Positions 36,135 through 48,042 of a DNA stretch of 64,000 nucleotides are shown piece by piece. The notes beneath the pieces were generated by a model. It did not search any database. It had not been told where the DNA came from and saw nothing but the letters and a program-made list of their open reading frames with translations. A program made the translations under genes and the position numbers. The stretch is from Cupriavidus taiwanensis (lineage in GTDB: Bacteria; Pseudomonadota; Gammaproteobacteria; Burkholderiales; Burkholderiaceae), in contig NZ_LT976853.1 of NCBI RefSeq assembly GCF_900249755.1, positions 2,267,274 to 2,331,273 of the forward strand. The letters run 5' to 3'. How positions within the stretch are numbered: position 1 is the first letter of the stretch; every line of letters starts with the position of its first letter.

Positions 36135-37394
36135 CTACGGCCGGCGTGAATCCCCCGCATCGGCGTCGTCGCCGTCGTTCTCTAGGCCGCCGTCACCGAC
36201 AGTGCCGTCACCGGCGCCATCGGCCTGCGGCACGTCGTCCAGGCGGGGATCGTAGGGTTGCGGCTCGGGCGGGCGGCTGGCCAGCCATTGCGCCACCTCG
36301 ACCACGGCCTCGCGCAGCGAGTCCAGGCCCAGCCCTTCGCGCGCGCTCAGGAACACGCGGGTCGGGATGCCTTCCACATCGCGCTCGATGCGCGGGCCGT
36401 CGCCCATCAATTCAGGAGCGGCGTCGATCTTGTTCATCACCACGATCTGCGGGATGTCGAGAGCGTTGATCTCCGCCAGCACGCGGTTGACCTGCTCGAT
36501 CTGCTCGTGGCGCACCGGGCTCGATGCATCGACCACATGCAGCAGCAGGTCCGCATGCACGGTCTCGTCCAGCGTGGCACGGAACGCCGCCACCAGTTGC
36601 GTCGGCAGGTCGCGGATAAAGCCGACCGTGTCCGACAGCACCACGTTGCCCAGGCCGTCCAGGAACAGCCGGCGCGAGGTGGTGTCGAGGGTGGCGAAGA
36701 GCTGGTTGGCCGCATAAGCGCCGGCCTTGGTCAGCGCGTTGAACAGCGTCGACTTGCCCGCGTTGGTGTAGCCCACCAGCGAGATGCTGAGGGTGTCGTT
36801 GCGCGCGCGCGCACGCCGCTGCGTGCTGTGCTGGCGCTGCAGCCGCGACAGATCGGACTTGAGCCGCTTGGCGCGCTCGTCCAGCATGCGCCGGTCCAGT
36901 TCCAGCTGGCGCTCGCCGGGGCCGCCGCGCATGCCGATGCCGCCCTTCTGCCGCTCCAGGTGGCTCCACGCGCGGACCAGCCGCGAAGCGCGGTACTGCA
37001 CCTGGGCCAGCTCCACCTGCACCTTGCCGACATGGCTCTGCGCGCGCTGCCCGAAGATATCCAGGATCAGGCCGGTCCGGTCGATCACGTGGCGGTTCAG
37101 GAAGCGCTCCAGGTTGCGTTGCTGCGCCGGGCTCAGCGCGTGGTTGAAGACCACTACGTCGGCATCCAGCGCGTCGGCGGCCTCCTTCAGCTCCTCGGCC
37201 TTGCCCGAGCCGATGAACAATGCCGGGTCCGGGCGCGAGCGGCGGCCCGTCAGCGTATGCACCGGCAGCGAACCGGCGGTCGAGGTCAGCAGCGCCAGTT
37301 CACTGAGGCTTTCCTGGAAATCATGCTTGCCGAAGTCGACGCCGACGAGGATGGCGCGCGAAGGGGCGGTATTGGAGGTGGCTCTGGGGTCCAA
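36135..37394 (-). CDS. hflX: Ribosome-associated GTPase HflX
   Basis: 419 residues. The HflX N-terminal domain (GSGKAEELKEAADALDADVVVFNHALSPAQQRNLER) is followed by the G domain with G1 GYTNAGKST, DTVGFIRDLP as G3 and NKID as G4. It binds the ribosome and helps rescue or split stalled 70S particles. The only usable start at the right place is TTG at 37394; no ATG or GTG and no clear ribosome site were found. The C-terminal 50 residues are acidic and low complexity. It follows hfq by 231 bp on the same strand. Confidence 0.9.
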   Translation of the reverse strand: MDPRATSNTAPSRAILVGVDFGKHDFQESLSELALLTSTAGSLPVHTLTGRRSRPDPALFIGSGKAEELKEAADALDADVVVFNHALSPAQQRNLERFLNRHVIDRTGLILDIFGQRAQSHVGKVQVELAQVQYRASRLVRAWSHLERQKGGIGMRGGPGERQLELDRRMLDERAKRLKSDLSRLQRQHSTQRRARARNDTLSISLVGYTNAGKSTLFNALTKAGAYAANQLFATLDTTSRRLFLDGLGNVVLSDTVGFIRDLPTQLVAAFRATLDETVHADLLLHVVDASSPVRHEQIEQVNRVLAEINALDIPQIVVMNKIDAAPELMGDGPRIERDVEGIPTRVFLSAREGLGLDSLREAVVEVAQWLASRPPEPQPYDPRLDDVPQADGAGDGTVGDGGLENDGDDADAGDSRRP

Positions 37395-37625
37395 GGGCGG
37401 GCGCGAATGCGCAGGGAAATTCGGGTTCAGGGGAAAGGATGGCGGATGTCGGACACTGTCCTGGCCCCTGCCGGGACAGGCCGCCGCATGGTGCGGTACA
37501 TGGCGGCGGCGGGCGCATTGGCAACCGCCGGGCCGCGCGGCACCGGGTGCGCTGGCACGCCGGTGCCGGGCATCGGGGCGGCGCCGCCTGGCGCCCGCGC
37601 GATGCCCTGGGGCAGATCGGTCAGA
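37395..37625. other. Gap between hfq and hflX
   Basis: 231 bp, GC-rich, no credible gene. A short inverted repeat, CTGTCC/GGACAG, lies near 37460-37490. It may carry the 5' leader of hflX or an hfq 3' processing site. Confidence 0.4.
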
Positions 37626-37865
37626 TCAGGCCTCGGCGGAATCATCCACGCGGAAGTTGACCGCGCGCGCCGGCACGACGGTGGAAATCGCATGCTTGTA
37701 GACCATCTGGGTCACGGTGTTGCGCAGCAGGACGACATACTGGTCGAACGATTCGATATTGCCTTGCAGCTTGATGCCATTGACGAGATAGATGGAAACC
37801 GGCACGTGCTCTTTGCGCAGCGCGTTCAGGAACGGGTCTTGTAGCAGTTGCCCTTTGTTGCTCAT
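37626..37865 (-). CDS. hfq: RNA chaperone Hfq
   Basis: 79 residues. [30 protein letters not shown] is the Hfq Sm1 start, and YKHA near residue 57 is the Sm2 signature. The hexamer mediates small-RNA pairing with mRNA. It is shorter than the enteric protein because the C-terminal tail is short (ends DDSAEA). The ATG at 37865 is the conserved start; a longer frame exists only by chance. Confidence 0.97.
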
Positions 37866-37955
37866 GGCACACTCCAAATTTATAGGTTTAGTGGTGAATG
37901 ATGGGGATGGAAATCCCCGGTTCAAGTCAGGCGGCGCAAAAACGCGCCAGAAAAA

Positions 37956-37984
37956 AGATCAAAACGGTACCAAGTTGGCGTCAA
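37956..37984 (-). promoter_or_regulatory. Possible hfq promoter
   Basis: TTGACG (37984-37979) and TGATCT (37961-37956) on the minus strand with a 17-bp spacer, about 95 nt upstream of hfq. The -35 is good, the -10 poor. Confidence 0.35.
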
Positions 37985-38075
37985 TGCACAGGGAACCCCC
38001 TGCTACCGTGAATTTAGCCGCAGTTCCAAACGAACGCAAACGAAAACTGGCGCCGCCACGGATCCGATTCCGGAC

Positions 38076-39419
38076 TCAATCCTTCGAGTCCGCGTACGGA
38101 TTTTTGTTCGTGCGAAATTCGATGCGCAGGGGCGTGCCCTTGAGCTTGAATGCCGCACGGAAACGGTTCTCCAGGTAGCGCCGGTAGGTTTCGGCCACGC
38201 CCGAGAGCGCATTGCCGTGGACCACGATGATGGGCGGATTGGAGCCGCCCTGGTGCGCATAGCGCAGCTTGGGCCGCGATGCGCCGACGCGCTTGGGCTG
38301 CTGGAATTCCACGGCTTCCTGCAGCACGCGCGTCAGTTGCGGCGTCGGCAGCTTGACCATGGCCGCGGCATACGCATCGTCGACCGAGCGCATCAGCGCG
38401 CCGATGCCGGTGCGCTCGCGCGCCGACACAAAGTGAAAGTTGGCGAAGCTGAGGAACTGCAGCTTGCGCTCGAGGTCGTGCTTGATGCGGTCGCGCGCGT
38501 GGCCGTCCAGCCCGTCCCATTTGTTGACGCCCACCACCAGCGCGCGCCCGGACTCGACGATAAAGCCGGCGATATGCGCGTCCTGGTCGGAGATATCCTG
38601 CTGCGCATCGAGCAGCAGGATCACCACGTTGGCATCCGCGATCGACTGCAGCGTCTTGACCACCGAGAATTTCTCGATCGCCTCGAACACCTTGCCGCGC
38701 CGGCGCAGGCCGGCGGTATCGATCAGCGTGTAGGGCTTGCCGCCGCGCTCGAATTCCACATAGATGGCGTCGCGGGTGGTGCCGGGCATGTCGAAGGCGA
38801 TCACGCGCTCTTCACCGATCAGCGTATTGACCAGCGTCGACTTGCCGACGTTGGGGCGCCCGACGATGGCGATCTTGACGCCCTTGCCTTCGTCCGGGGC
38901 TTCCTCGGCCAGCTCGGGGCGTTCCTGCACCGCCAGCTCGATGGCTTCATCGACCAGCTCGCGCACGCCGTCGCCGTGGGCGGCGGAGATCGCGTACGGG
39001 TCGCCCATGCCCAGTTCATAAAAGTCCGCCGCCACCGAGGTGTACTTCATGCCCTCGGCCTTGTTGACCGCGAGCATGATGCGCCGGCCGGTCTTGCGCA
39101 GGTAATCGGCGATGGCGCGGTCCTGCGGCGCCAGGCCGAGGCGGCCGTCGACGATAAAGATCACCACGTCGGCCTCGACCACCGCCTGCTTGGTCTGCTT
39201 GGCCATCTCGGCGACGATGCCTTCCTTGACCACGGGCTCGAAGCCGCCGGTATCGATGGCGATGAACGGACGTTCGCCGATGCGCCCCTCGCCATAATGG
39301 CGGTCGCGCGTCAGGCCCGGCAGGTCGGCGACGAGGGCGTCGCGCGAGCGGGTCATGCGGTTGAATAGCGTCGACTTGCCCACATTGGGGCGGCCGACAA
39401 GTGCGATAACTGGTTTCAT
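38076..39419 (-). CDS. der: Ribosome biogenesis GTPase Der (EngA)
   Basis: 447 residues with two tandem GTPase domains, the hallmark of Der: first Walker [10 protein letters not shown] at 9-17 with DTGGFE, second GRPNVGKST near 187 with [10 protein letters not shown], then the KH-like C-terminal domain ending in [19 protein letters not shown]. It acts in 50S subunit assembly and is essential. The ATG at 39419 gives [15 protein letters not shown] 15-bp stem-loop lies between bamB and this gene. Confidence 0.96.
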   Translation of the reverse strand: MKPVIALVGRPNVGKSTLFNRMTRSRDALVADLPGLTRDRHYGEGRIGERPFIAIDTGGFEPVVKEGIVAEMAKQTKQAVVEADVVIFIVDGRLGLAPQDRAIADYLRKTGRRIMLAVNKAEGMKYTSVAADFYELGMGDPYAISAAHGDGVRELVDEAIELAVQERPELAEEAPDEGKGVKIAIVGRPNVGKSTLVNTLIGEERVIAFDMPGTTRDAIYVEFERGGKPYTLIDTAGLRRRGKVFEAIEKFSVVKTLQSIADANVVILLLDAQQDISDQDAHIAGFIVESGRALVVGVNKWDGLDGHARDRIKHDLERKLQFLSFANFHFVSARERTGIGALMRSVDDAYAAAMVKLPTPQLTRVLQEAVEFQQPKRVGASRPKLRYAHQGGSNPPIIVVHGNALSGVAETYRRYLENRFRAAFKLKGTPLRIEFRTNKNPYADSKD

Positions 39420-39483
39420 GCCATAAACGGAAACGGGGGCCGGCAACTGCCGCCCCCCGGTAACTCCGGAGTCAAGGGTTCCA

Positions 39484-39518
39484 GCGGCAGCCCGCGCCAC
39501 CTGGGCGCGGGCTGCCGC
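39484..39518. repeat. Perfect 15-bp stem-loop between bamB and der
   Basis: GCGGCAGCCCGCGCC (39484-39498) and its exact complement (39504-39518) with loop ACCTG. It sits on the transcribed strand between bamB and der with no T tract. The 216-bp gap has no gene. Confidence 0.65.
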
Positions 39519-39635
39519 TTGTCCTGTCGGGCGCGGTGCGGGTCAGCGACCCGCTGCAAGCCGCGCCAAGGATCATGCTACCGGATTCGGCGCCGGCCGT
39601 ACCGACAGGTGTACGGCAGCGCGCATTGGGTCCTG

Positions 39636-40811
39636 TCAGCCAGGCTGGAAACCGTAGACGTCGCCGTCGCGCGTCTGGATCACCAGGGTCTGCCCCGCCA
39701 CCACGGGCGCGGCGGTGATGGCGCTGCCATCGGTCTTCATGCGTGCCACCACCTGGCCGTCTTCGCGCGACAGGAAGTGGACATAGCCTTCGAAGTCGCC
39801 CATCACCACCGAGCGGCCCAGCGCCAGCGGCGCGCCCAGGCGGCGGTTGCGCAGGTCAGCGTTCTTCCAGCGCTCGCTGCCGTTCTGGCGGTCGAAGGCA
39901 TGCACCACCGATTGTTCATCGCTGGCGTAAAGCGCATTGTCATCCTGCGCGGGGCCGGCCGGCGACGAGAAATCCTTGCCCCACTGCGGCTGGCCGCTGG
40001 CCAGTTCCAGGCAGGCGACCCGGCCCTGGAAGGTGGTGGCGCAGACCTGGCGGCCGCTGACCATGGGCAGGCCGGTGACGTCGTTCAGGCGCTCGATTTC
40101 TGACACGCCCTTCGGGTACGAAACCGCGCTTTCCCAGCGCAGCACGCCGTTGCCCGGCGTCAGCACGCCGAGCTTGCCGCCGGGGAAGCCCATCACGATG
40201 CCGTCGCCGGCGAACACCATGCCCATCGCCGCGCGCAGGTTCAGCGGGGTCTGCGAGCGCTGGTAGATCCAGCGGCGCTCGCCGGTCTCGGCATCCAGGC
40301 CGAACACCCGGGTATCGGTGGTGCGCACCACCACCAGGCCGTTGCCGACCAGCGGCGCCGACAGGACCTCGCCGTTGACCTGCTTCTTCCAGATCTGCTT
40401 GCCGCTGGCGTCGAAGGCATAGACCGCGCCCTTCTCGCCCGCGACTGCGGTCACCGAGCCGTCGCTGCCCGGCCCGGAGGTCAGGTCGACGTCGGTCTTG
40501 GCCTTCCACAGCACGCGGCCGGTGGCGCCATCGAGCGCCATCACGTTGCCGTTGTTGGACGACACATAGACATTGTTGCCCGCCGCGGCCGGCTGCATCG
40601 AATAGGGGCCGCTCTTGCCGACATCGGCCTGCCAGGCCTGGCGCACCGCCAGCGTGCCCGAGACCGGCTTGAGCTGGGCGGGCGGGTGCTTGTTTTCCTT
40701 GCTGAACAGCGCGCAGCCGCCCAGCGTGGCCAGGCAGGCAGCCGCCACCAGCGCACGGGAAATGGTGCGGGCAGGCTGGCGATGTACGGCACGGGAAAGC
40801 ACTGACGTCAT
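39636..40811 (-). CDS. bamB: Outer membrane assembly lipoprotein BamB
   Basis: 391 residues. The lipobox LGGC puts the lipid-bearing cysteine at Cys33. The rest is a PQQ-like beta-propeller with repeated blades such as [27 protein letters not shown] and [13 protein letters not shown]. It is the BamB part of the beta-barrel assembly machine, attached to the inner leaflet of the outer membrane. It lies downstream of the yfgM gene with 66 nt between. The longer frame upstream lacks a signal peptide in the right place. Confidence 0.93.
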   Translation of the reverse strand: MTSVLSRAVHRQPARTISRALVAAACLATLGGCALFSKENKHPPAQLKPVSGTLAVRQAWQADVGKSGPYSMQPAAAGNNVYVSSNNGNVMALDGATGRVLWKAKTDVDLTSGPGSDGSVTAVAGEKGAVYAFDASGKQIWKKQVNGEVLSAPLVGNGLVVVRTTDTRVFGLDAETGERRWIYQRSQTPLNLRAAMGMVFAGDGIVMGFPGGKLGVLTPGNGVLRWESAVSYPKGVSEIERLNDVTGLPMVSGRQVCATTFQGRVACLELASGQPQWGKDFSSPAGPAQDDNALYASDEQSVVHAFDRQNGSERWKNADLRNRRLGAPLALGRSVVMGDFEGYVHFLSREDGQVVARMKTDGSAITAAPVVAGQTLVIQTRDGDVYGFQPG

Positions 40812-40877
40812 AACTTTACGGTCCTGTTGTTCGATCCGCGGGATCAACGGTATGGCAAGGGTTCAGGCGCGGCCGGA

Positions 40878-41510
40878 TCAGGCCGTGCCCAGCGCATCGA
40901 GCTTGAACTGGATGATCTGGCGCATCGCCGGCTCGGCCTGGCCCAGCTTGTCCAGCGCCTTGCGGTAGGCCGTGCGGGCATCGTCGCGCTTGTCCTGCGC
41001 GGCGAGCAGGTCGCCGCGGCGGTCTGCGTACAGCGCCACGAACGCGGCCGGCGGCTCGTCCTTGAGCAGCGCCAGGCCCTGGTCATAGGCCTTCTCGTCG
41101 AGCAGCACGCCGGCCAGGCGCACGCGCGCCAGGTGGGAATACGCTTCGTCGCCGTGGTCGATGGCCCATTGCAGCTGGCTCTTGGCGGCGGTCAGGTCGC
41201 CGGCATCGTACAGCACGCGGCTGGCGACCAGGGCGCTCATCTGGCCGTAGGCGGTGCGGCCGAACTTGCCTTCGAGGTCGGTCGCGGCGCGCTTGATGCG
41301 CTCGACGTCGCGCGCCTCGGCGGCCTTGAGCACCTGCTCGTACAGCACCGCGGCTTCGCCGGCCTGCTTGCGCTCCCAGTACTTCCAGCCGTTCCAGCCG
41401 GCAAAGGCCAGCAGCGCGATGATCAGCGCCCAGGTCAGCGCGTTGCCATACTGGCGCCACCAGGCCTTCAGATTCTCAAGCTGTTCCTGTTCTTCTAGAT
41501 CGTAAGCCAT
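40878..41510 (-). CDS. YfgM-family TPR membrane protein
   Basis: 210 residues. A short acidic cytoplasmic N-terminus (MAYDLEEQEQLENLKAWW) is followed by a membrane segment at about 24-41 and a periplasmic TPR domain with AYSHLARVRLAGVLL and DDARTAYRKAL. In E. coli YfgM binds SecYEG and PpiD and assists outer membrane proteins in the periplasm. It sits between hisS and bamB, the same neighbourhood as in other proteobacteria. Confidence 0.88.
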   Translation of the reverse strand: MAYDLEEQEQLENLKAWWRQYGNALTWALIIALLAFAGWNGWKYWERKQAGEAAVLYEQVLKAAEARDVERIKRAATDLEGKFGRTAYGQMSALVASRVLYDAGDLTAAKSQLQWAIDHGDEAYSHLARVRLAGVLLDEKAYDQGLALLKDEPPAAFVALYADRRGDLLAAQDKRDDARTAYRKALDKLGQAEPAMRQIIQFKLDALGTA

Positions 41511-41565
41511 GTCGAGGCAATTACCTGCGTTGGTTGGATACTCGTGGTGTCAGGCTGCGGCGCGC

Positions 41566-42936
41566 TTATTCGCTGGCGCCGACCATGGCGTCGATCAGGT
41601 AATCGACCAGGCCTTCGGCCGGGACGCTGGCCTGTTGCCCACCGCCTTCGGCCTGTTCGCGCTGGCGAAGTTCCTTGACCTGGACCACGCCGGCGGCGAC
41701 TTCGTCGTCGCCAATGATAACGGCATAGGCCGCGCCGCTCGCGTCGGCGCGCTTCATCTGCGACTTGAAGCTGCCGCCCTTGCCGTCGGCGCTGGCGTGC
41801 AGCACCACGTCCAGGCCGGCATCGCGCAGGCGCTCGGCGGCGATCATCGCCTGCTGTGCAGCGGCTTCGCCCTGGTGCACCAGGTAAACGTCGCAACCGA
41901 CCGCCTCGGGCACCACGCCCTCTTCGCGGATCAGCTCGATGATGCGCTCGATGCCCATGGCCCAGCCGCAGGCCGGAGCGGGCTTGCCCCCCATCTGCGC
42001 GATCAGCGGATCATAGCGCCCGCCGCCGGCGATGGTGCCCTGCGCGCCCAGCTTGTCGGTGATCCACTCGAACACCGTCAGGTTGTAGTAGTCCAGCCCG
42101 CGCACCAGGCGCGGGTTGATCTTGAACGGGATGTTGTTCGCCTTCAGCAGGCGCTGCACGCCCTCGAAGTGCGCCAGCGATGCTTCGCCGAGGAAGTCGA
42201 TCAGCTTGGGCGCGTTGGCCGCCATTTCCTGCAGCGCCGGGTTCTTGGTGTCGAGCACGCGCAGCGGGTTGGTGTACAGGCGGCGCTTGCTGTCGTCGTC
42301 CAGGATGTCCTGGAAGCCTTCCAGGTACTTGATCAGCTGTTCGCGGTGCGCCGCGCGCTCGTCGGCCTGCCCCAGCGAATTGAGTTCCAGGCGCACGCCG
42401 GTCAGCCCCAGGTCGTCCCACAGGCGCTGGCACATCAGGATGATCTCGGCATCGACGTCCGGGCCGGCGAAGCCCAGCGCCTCGGCGCCGAGCTGGTGGA
42501 ACTGGCGATAGCGGCCGCGCTGCGGGCGCTCGTGGCGGAACATCGGGCCGGTGTACCACAGGCGCTTGGGGCCGTCGTACAGCAGGTTGTGCTCGATGGT
42601 GGCGCGCACGGCCGCGGCGGTGCCCTCGGGGCGCAGCGTCAGCTGCTCGCCGTTGAGCGAATCGGTGAAGGAGTACATCTCCTTTTCAACGATGTCGGTG
42701 ACCTCGCCGATGCCGCGCACGAACAGCTGGGTGTGCTCGACGATGGGCGTGCGGATCTGCTGGTAGCCGTAGGCGCGCAGCATCGCGCGCGCGGCATTCT
42801 CGAAATGCTCCCACAGCGGCGCGTCGGCCGGCAGCATGTCGTTCATGCCCTTCACGCCCTGCAGGGCCTTGGCGGGGCGTAGCTTCGGTTCGGTATTGGC
42901 GGCGCCGGCGGCGGCCATGTTGTCGGTTTGCGTCAT
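41566..42936 (-). CDS. hisS: Histidyl-tRNA synthetase
   Basis: 456 residues including an N-terminal extension of about 20 before [14 protein letters not shown]. Class II motif 2 [16 protein letters not shown], HisA motif [15 protein letters not shown] and motif 3 GWAMGIERI are present, followed by an anticodon-binding domain ([14 protein letters not shown]). It charges tRNA-His. It follows ispG by 38 nt. Confidence 0.96.
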   Translation of the reverse strand: MTQTDNMAAAGAANTEPKLRPAKALQGVKGMNDMLPADAPLWEHFENAARAMLRAYGYQQIRTPIVEHTQLFVRGIGEVTDIVEKEMYSFTDSLNGEQLTLRPEGTAAAVRATIEHNLLYDGPKRLWYTGPMFRHERPQRGRYRQFHQLGAEALGFAGPDVDAEIILMCQRLWDDLGLTGVRLELNSLGQADERAAHREQLIKYLEGFQDILDDDSKRRLYTNPLRVLDTKNPALQEMAANAPKLIDFLGEASLAHFEGVQRLLKANNIPFKINPRLVRGLDYYNLTVFEWITDKLGAQGTIAGGGRYDPLIAQMGGKPAPACGWAMGIERIIELIREEGVVPEAVGCDVYLVHQGEAAAQQAMIAAERLRDAGLDVVLHASADGKGGSFKSQMKRADASGAAYAVIIGDDEVAAGVVQVKELRQREQAEGGGQQASVPAEGLVDYLIDAMVGASE

Positions 42937-42974
42937 TCTGTTCTAGTCAGGCTGCTGGCCCCGGCCGGTCCGGC

Positions 42975-44267
42975 TCAGGCTGCCACTTCTTTGCCGGCCC
43001 GCGCAGCGCCCGGGCCGTAGTGCGTGCGAACGTATTCGTCTACGATCGCCTGGAATTCTTCTGCAATGCGCTCGCCGCGCAGCGTCTTCACCTTGACGCC
43101 GTCGACGAACACCGGCGCGGCCGGCGATTCGCCCGAGCCCGGCAGCGAGATGCCGATATTGGCATGCTTGCTCTCACCGGGGCCGTTGACGATGCAGCCC
43201 ATCACGGCCACGTCCATTTCCTCGACGCCGGGGTAGGCGGTCTTCCATTGCGGCATCTGCTCGCGCAGGTAGGCCTGGATGCTGGCCGCCAGCTCCTGGA
43301 ACACCGTGCTGGTGGTGCGTCCGCAGCCCGGGCAGGCGATCACCATCGGGGTGAAATTGCGCAGCCCCATGGTCTGCAGGATTTCCTGCCCGACATACAC
43401 CTCTTTCTCGCGCGGCGCGCCGGGTTCCGGCGTCAGCGAGATGCGGATGGTGTCGCCGATGCCTTCCTGCAGCAGCACCGACAGCGCCGCGGTGGAAGCG
43501 ACGATGCCCTTGCTGCCCATGCCGGCCTCGGTCAGGCCCAGGTGCAGCGCGTAGTCGCAGCGGCGCGCCAGCTCGCGGTACACCGCGACCAGCTCCTGCA
43601 CCTGCGACACCTTGCACGACAGGATGATCTGGTCGCCAGGCAGGCCGATTTCCTCGGCCTTCCTGGCCGAATCGATGGCCGAGGTGATCAGCGCCTCGAT
43701 CATCACGCTCTGCGCCGGCCACGGCTCGGCGCGGCCAGCGTTTTCGTCCATGATGCGCGCCAGCAAGTCCTGATCCAGGCTGCCCCAGTTCACGCCGATG
43801 CGCACCGGCTTGTTGTAGCGGCACGCCATCTCGATCATCTGCGCGAACTGCGTATCGCGCTTGGCGCCCTGGCCGACGTTGCCCGGGTTGATGCGGTACT
43901 TGGACAGCGCCTCGGCGCAGGCCGGATAGTCCTGCAGCAGCTTGTGGCCGTTGTAGTGGAAGTCGCCCACCAGCGGCACGTCGACGCCCATGCGGTCGAG
44001 CTGCTCGCGGATCGACGGCACCGCCGCCGCGGCCTCGGGCGTGTTCACCGTGATGCGCACGATCTCGGACCCCGCGCGCGCCAGCTCCTTGACCTGGATC
44101 GCGGTGCCGATGGCATCGACCGTGTCGGTGTTGGTCATCGACTGCACCCGCACCGGCGCACCGCCACCGATGGTGACCACGTTGCCGCCCCACGTGACCC
44201 GCGCCTGGCGGGTCTGGCGGCGCGGCAGCGGACCCGGCAGGACCGGGAGACAGAGCTGTTGGTTCAT
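42975..44267 (-). CDS. ispG: 4-hydroxy-3-methylbut-2-enyl diphosphate synthase IspG (GcpE)
   Basis: 430 residues. The 4Fe-4S ligands are Cys312, Cys315 (CPGCGR) and Cys358, with Glu365 (NGPGE) as the family's fourth ligand. It converts MEcPP to HMBPP, the sixth step of the MEP isoprenoid pathway. The ATG at 44267 has an AAGGTGG ribosome site. It is downstream of the RodZ gene by 48 nt. Length above 400 fits the proteobacterial form with a long insertion. Confidence 0.96.
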   Translation of the reverse strand: MNQQLCLPVLPGPLPRRQTRQARVTWGGNVVTIGGGAPVRVQSMTNTDTVDAIGTAIQVKELARAGSEIVRITVNTPEAAAAVPSIREQLDRMGVDVPLVGDFHYNGHKLLQDYPACAEALSKYRINPGNVGQGAKRDTQFAQMIEMACRYNKPVRIGVNWGSLDQDLLARIMDENAGRAEPWPAQSVMIEALITSAIDSARKAEEIGLPGDQIILSCKVSQVQELVAVYRELARRCDYALHLGLTEAGMGSKGIVASTAALSVLLQEGIGDTIRISLTPEPGAPREKEVYVGQEILQTMGLRNFTPMVIACPGCGRTTSTVFQELAASIQAYLREQMPQWKTAYPGVEEMDVAVMGCIVNGPGESKHANIGISLPGSGESPAAPVFVDGVKVKTLRGERIAEEFQAIVDEYVRTHYGPGAARAGKEVAA

Positions 44268-44315
44268 AGCGTTACCACCTTGCAAAGACGCACCTTGCCG
44301 CACCTCGCAGCCGCG

Positions 44316-45284
44316 TCAGGGCAGCGTCAGGCGCGCCACGTTGTTGCGGTTGGCTGCCTTCAGGTCGACCGGCGTGCCGTTGCGCGTGAGCGATTCGACG
44401 CCCTTGACGTTGCCGATCACCACCCGGTACGGAGGCGTGCCGCCGCCAGCCATGGTCTGGCCGGCCCTGGCGGTGCCACCCAGAACGATCTTGCCGCTAT
44501 TGTCGCGGATTTCAAACCAGGTATCGGCCGCAAAGCGGATCTGCAGTTCGCCGTCTGCGCTCGCCGCTGCCGCTGACGTGGGGACCGTTGCCGAGGCCGG
44601 CGCCGCAATGGCCGCCGGCGCTGCCGGCGCCACCACGGCGCTGGCCGGCACGGTTTCCGCCGACGGTGCCGGCGAGTCGCTGGCGGCCATCACCGGCGGC
44701 AGCGTCGCGGTCACGATGCCGGCTTCCGTGCTGGCGTGATCCGCGGCCGGTGCTTCGGCCGCCACCGTTTCAGCCGTGCTGCTGCGCGCGTCGATCCACG
44801 CGCGGATATGGTCGAGCCCGAACCAGATGCCCGCGGCCACCACCACCGCCACCAGCGCCAGCCAGATCCAGCGGCCGCCATTGCCGCCGGAGCGGAAGCG
44901 GTTGCGGTCGTCGAAGGCCGCGTTGATGCCGCCCTCGCGCTGGCGGGCGATTTCCGCCACCTGCGCCACCGCGCGCGGCTGGAAGCGCGCCAGCAGCGGG
45001 TCGATATCGACATGGAGCATGCGGGCATAGGCGCGCATCACCCCCTTGGCGAAGGTCACGTCGGGCAGCGCCTGCAGGTCGGCCGCCTCGATCGCGCGCA
45101 GCTTGCTGGCCGCCACCTTCAGCCGTGCGCTGACGTCCTCGACGGACAGCCGCTGCGCCTCGCGCTCGCGCGCCAGCGCCGCGCCGATCTCGCGCGCCGC
45201 GGCTTCACGTTCCCCTTCATGCGCGCCCCCGCCGACTGCTTGCGTCGGTACGGCCTGGCCTGCGGCGCGGTCGTGCTCACTCAT
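44316..45284 (-). CDS. rodZ: RodZ-like helix-turn-helix membrane protein
   Basis: 322 residues. A cytoplasmic RodZ-type helix-turn-helix lies at about 32-100 (ALAREREAQRLSVEDVSARLKV), one membrane segment at about 139-156, an Ala/Pro/Thr-rich periplasmic linker, and a C-terminal DUF4115 domain (ELQIRFAADTWFEIRDNSGKIVL). RodZ anchors MreB and sets rod shape. The ATG overlaps the stop of the pilus lipoprotein gene (ATGAGTGA, 8 nt), implying translational coupling. Confidence 0.88.
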   Translation of the reverse strand: MSEHDRAAGQAVPTQAVGGGAHEGEREAAAREIGAALAREREAQRLSVEDVSARLKVAASKLRAIEAADLQALPDVTFAKGVMRAYARMLHVDIDPLLARFQPRAVAQVAEIARQREGGINAAFDDRNRFRSGGNGGRWIWLALVAVVVAAGIWFGLDHIRAWIDARSSTAETVAAEAPAADHASTEAGIVTATLPPVMAASDSPAPSAETVPASAVVAPAAPAAIAAPASATVPTSAAAASADGELQIRFAADTWFEIRDNSGKIVLGGTARAGQTMAGGGTPPYRVVIGNVKGVESLTRNGTPVDLKAANRNNVARLTLP

Positions 45285-46052
45285 CCCATGCTCCTTGTTC
45301 GTAGGCGCCCACCTCGCGCGAGTCCGGGAAGCGGCTGCGCAGTTGCGCTCCCAGCGCATCCTGCGTGCGGCCGTCGCCCTGACGGTGGGCAATGCGCGCT
45401 CCCAGCCAGAGGGATTGCGCCGTGACAAACTGGCTGTTGTTGACGCGCTGGACATACTGCCGCGCCTGTGTGTAATCGCCGCGCCGGTAGAACACCAGCG
45501 CGAGGTTGGTGTTCGCCACCGGGTTGTTGCGGTCGTAGCCGAGCGCGGCCTTCAGGTTCTTCTCTGCCTCGGCGCTGTGGCCCTGGCGCAGTTCGCACGC
45601 GCCCAGGCTGATCAGCGGCTTGGCGGGGCCGCCGGCCGACGGCGCCGACACGGCGCGCTGCAGCATGGGCACGGCCTCGCCGTAGCGCCCCTGCTGGCAC
45701 AGGAGCCAGCCGTAGTTGTTGAGCAGGTCGCCGTCATTGGCGCGCATCGACGCCGCGGTGCGGAAGCTGTCCTCGGCCAGCGCCGCTTCGTTCATGCTCA
45801 TGTAGATCAGCGCCCGCACATGGAAGGCATCGGCCAGCGACGGATCGATGGCGATGGCCTGCTTGATCTCGTCGAGGGCGACCGCGTTCTGGCCGGCCTC
45901 GAGGTAATTGGTGGCCAGCTGCAGCCGGATGCCGGCCCGGCGCCTGGCCTCGGTCTGGTCGGAAGCGGTCTGGAGATCCTGCGCCGGCGCATGCGGCAGC
46001 TGGCACCCGGACAACATCAGCAGCCCCAGCAGGGCCGCAGCGATCAGACGGA

Positions 46053-46056
<4 letters not shown>
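45277..46056 (-). CDS. pilW: Type IV pilus biogenesis TPR lipoprotein PilW/PilF
   Basis: 259 residues. Lipobox LSGC with Cys18 ([18 protein letters not shown]), then tandem TPR repeats such as [22 protein letters not shown] and [35 protein letters not shown] (in parts). PilF/PilW pilots the secretin PilQ in the outer membrane. Its ATG overlaps the rlmN stop by 4 nt (ATGA) and its stop overlaps rodZ by 8 nt. No other pilus genes are in the window. Confidence 0.87.
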
Positions 46057-47207
<1,151 letters not shown>

Positions 47208-47243
47208 GGCGGCAAACTCGGCTTGGTGTCAGTCAGCAGCCGA

Positions 47244-47669
47244 TCAGCGGCTGTAGACGTTCATGCCCGGGAAGAAGAACGCCACTTCCACGGCAGCCGT
47301 TTCAGCGGCGTCCGAGCCGTGCACGGCGTTGGCGTCGATGCTGTCGGCGAAGTCGGCGCGGATGGTGCCCTTCTCAGCCTTCTTCGGGTCGGTGGCGCCC
47401 ATCAGGTCGCGGTTCTTGGCAATGGCGTTCTCGCCTTCCAGCGCCTGGATCATGACCGGGCCCGAAACCATGAAGTCGACCAGGTCCTTGAAGAACGGAC
47501 GCTCCTTGTGGACGGCGTAGAACTGCTCGGCTTCGCCGCGCGACAGGTGCACCATCTTGGCAGCAACGATCTTCAGGCCGGCGGCCTCGAAACGGGCGTA
47601 GATCTGGCCAATCACGTTCTTGGCCACGGCATCCGGCTTGATAATCGACAGGGTGCGTTCGATCGCCAT
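47244..47669 (-). CDS. ndk: Nucleoside diphosphate kinase
   Basis: 141 residues. The phospho-histidine is His117 in NAVHGSD, and the N-terminal [13 protein letters not shown] and [10 protein letters not shown] motifs are intact. It balances nucleoside triphosphates by ping-pong phosphate transfer. First gene of the long minus-strand block that runs down to purA. Confidence 0.97.
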   Translation of the reverse strand: MAIERTLSIIKPDAVAKNVIGQIYARFEAAGLKIVAAKMVHLSRGEAEQFYAVHKERPFFKDLVDFMVSGPVMIQALEGENAIAKNRDLMGATDPKKAEKGTIRADFADSIDANAVHGSDAAETAAVEVAFFFPGMNVYSR

Positions 47670-48042
47670 GAAAAACTCCGAAAAATGAAGGGGTTACAAA
47701 TGGATTAAACGTGCAATTCTAGCACGAAGACTATGACGCTTTCGAGGGTCTTGCAGTGCTCCGGACGTGCCCGCGCGCCCCTCGCGCACCTGTTACCCAC
47801 AAGTTGCAAAAGCCGCACATTACAACCTTGTCATCCCCGGAACGCAGCGCCCCCGCTAACATCCAATGTGAGCGGCGGCTGGCGAACGCGAGCCAGTGCC
47901 GGGTGGCGGCTAAATTACCGCGCCCTTGCAATCCGGGCTGCCCGATGCCACATTGACGATGGTTCCGTCCGGCGTCCATACGAAACTTCGCATCCGAAGC
48001 CTCGCAACGCCGGCGCCTCACCATTTTGAGACAGGAGTCACC
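47670..48042. other. ndk / Bax-inhibitor-1 divergent region (373 bp, no gene)
   Basis: It holds the ndk promoter near its left end and, on the plus strand, TTGACG (47953-47958) with CATACG (47977-47982) 18 bp apart as a possible promoter for the Bax-inhibitor gene. Nothing else was recognised. Confidence 0.45.
47716..47721 (-). promoter_or_regulatory. Extended -10 TGCTAGAAT of ndk
   Basis: The minus strand reads GTGCTAGAATTGC 47 nt before the ndk ATG. Extended -10 of the same sequence as that upstream of hflK. Confidence 0.6.
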
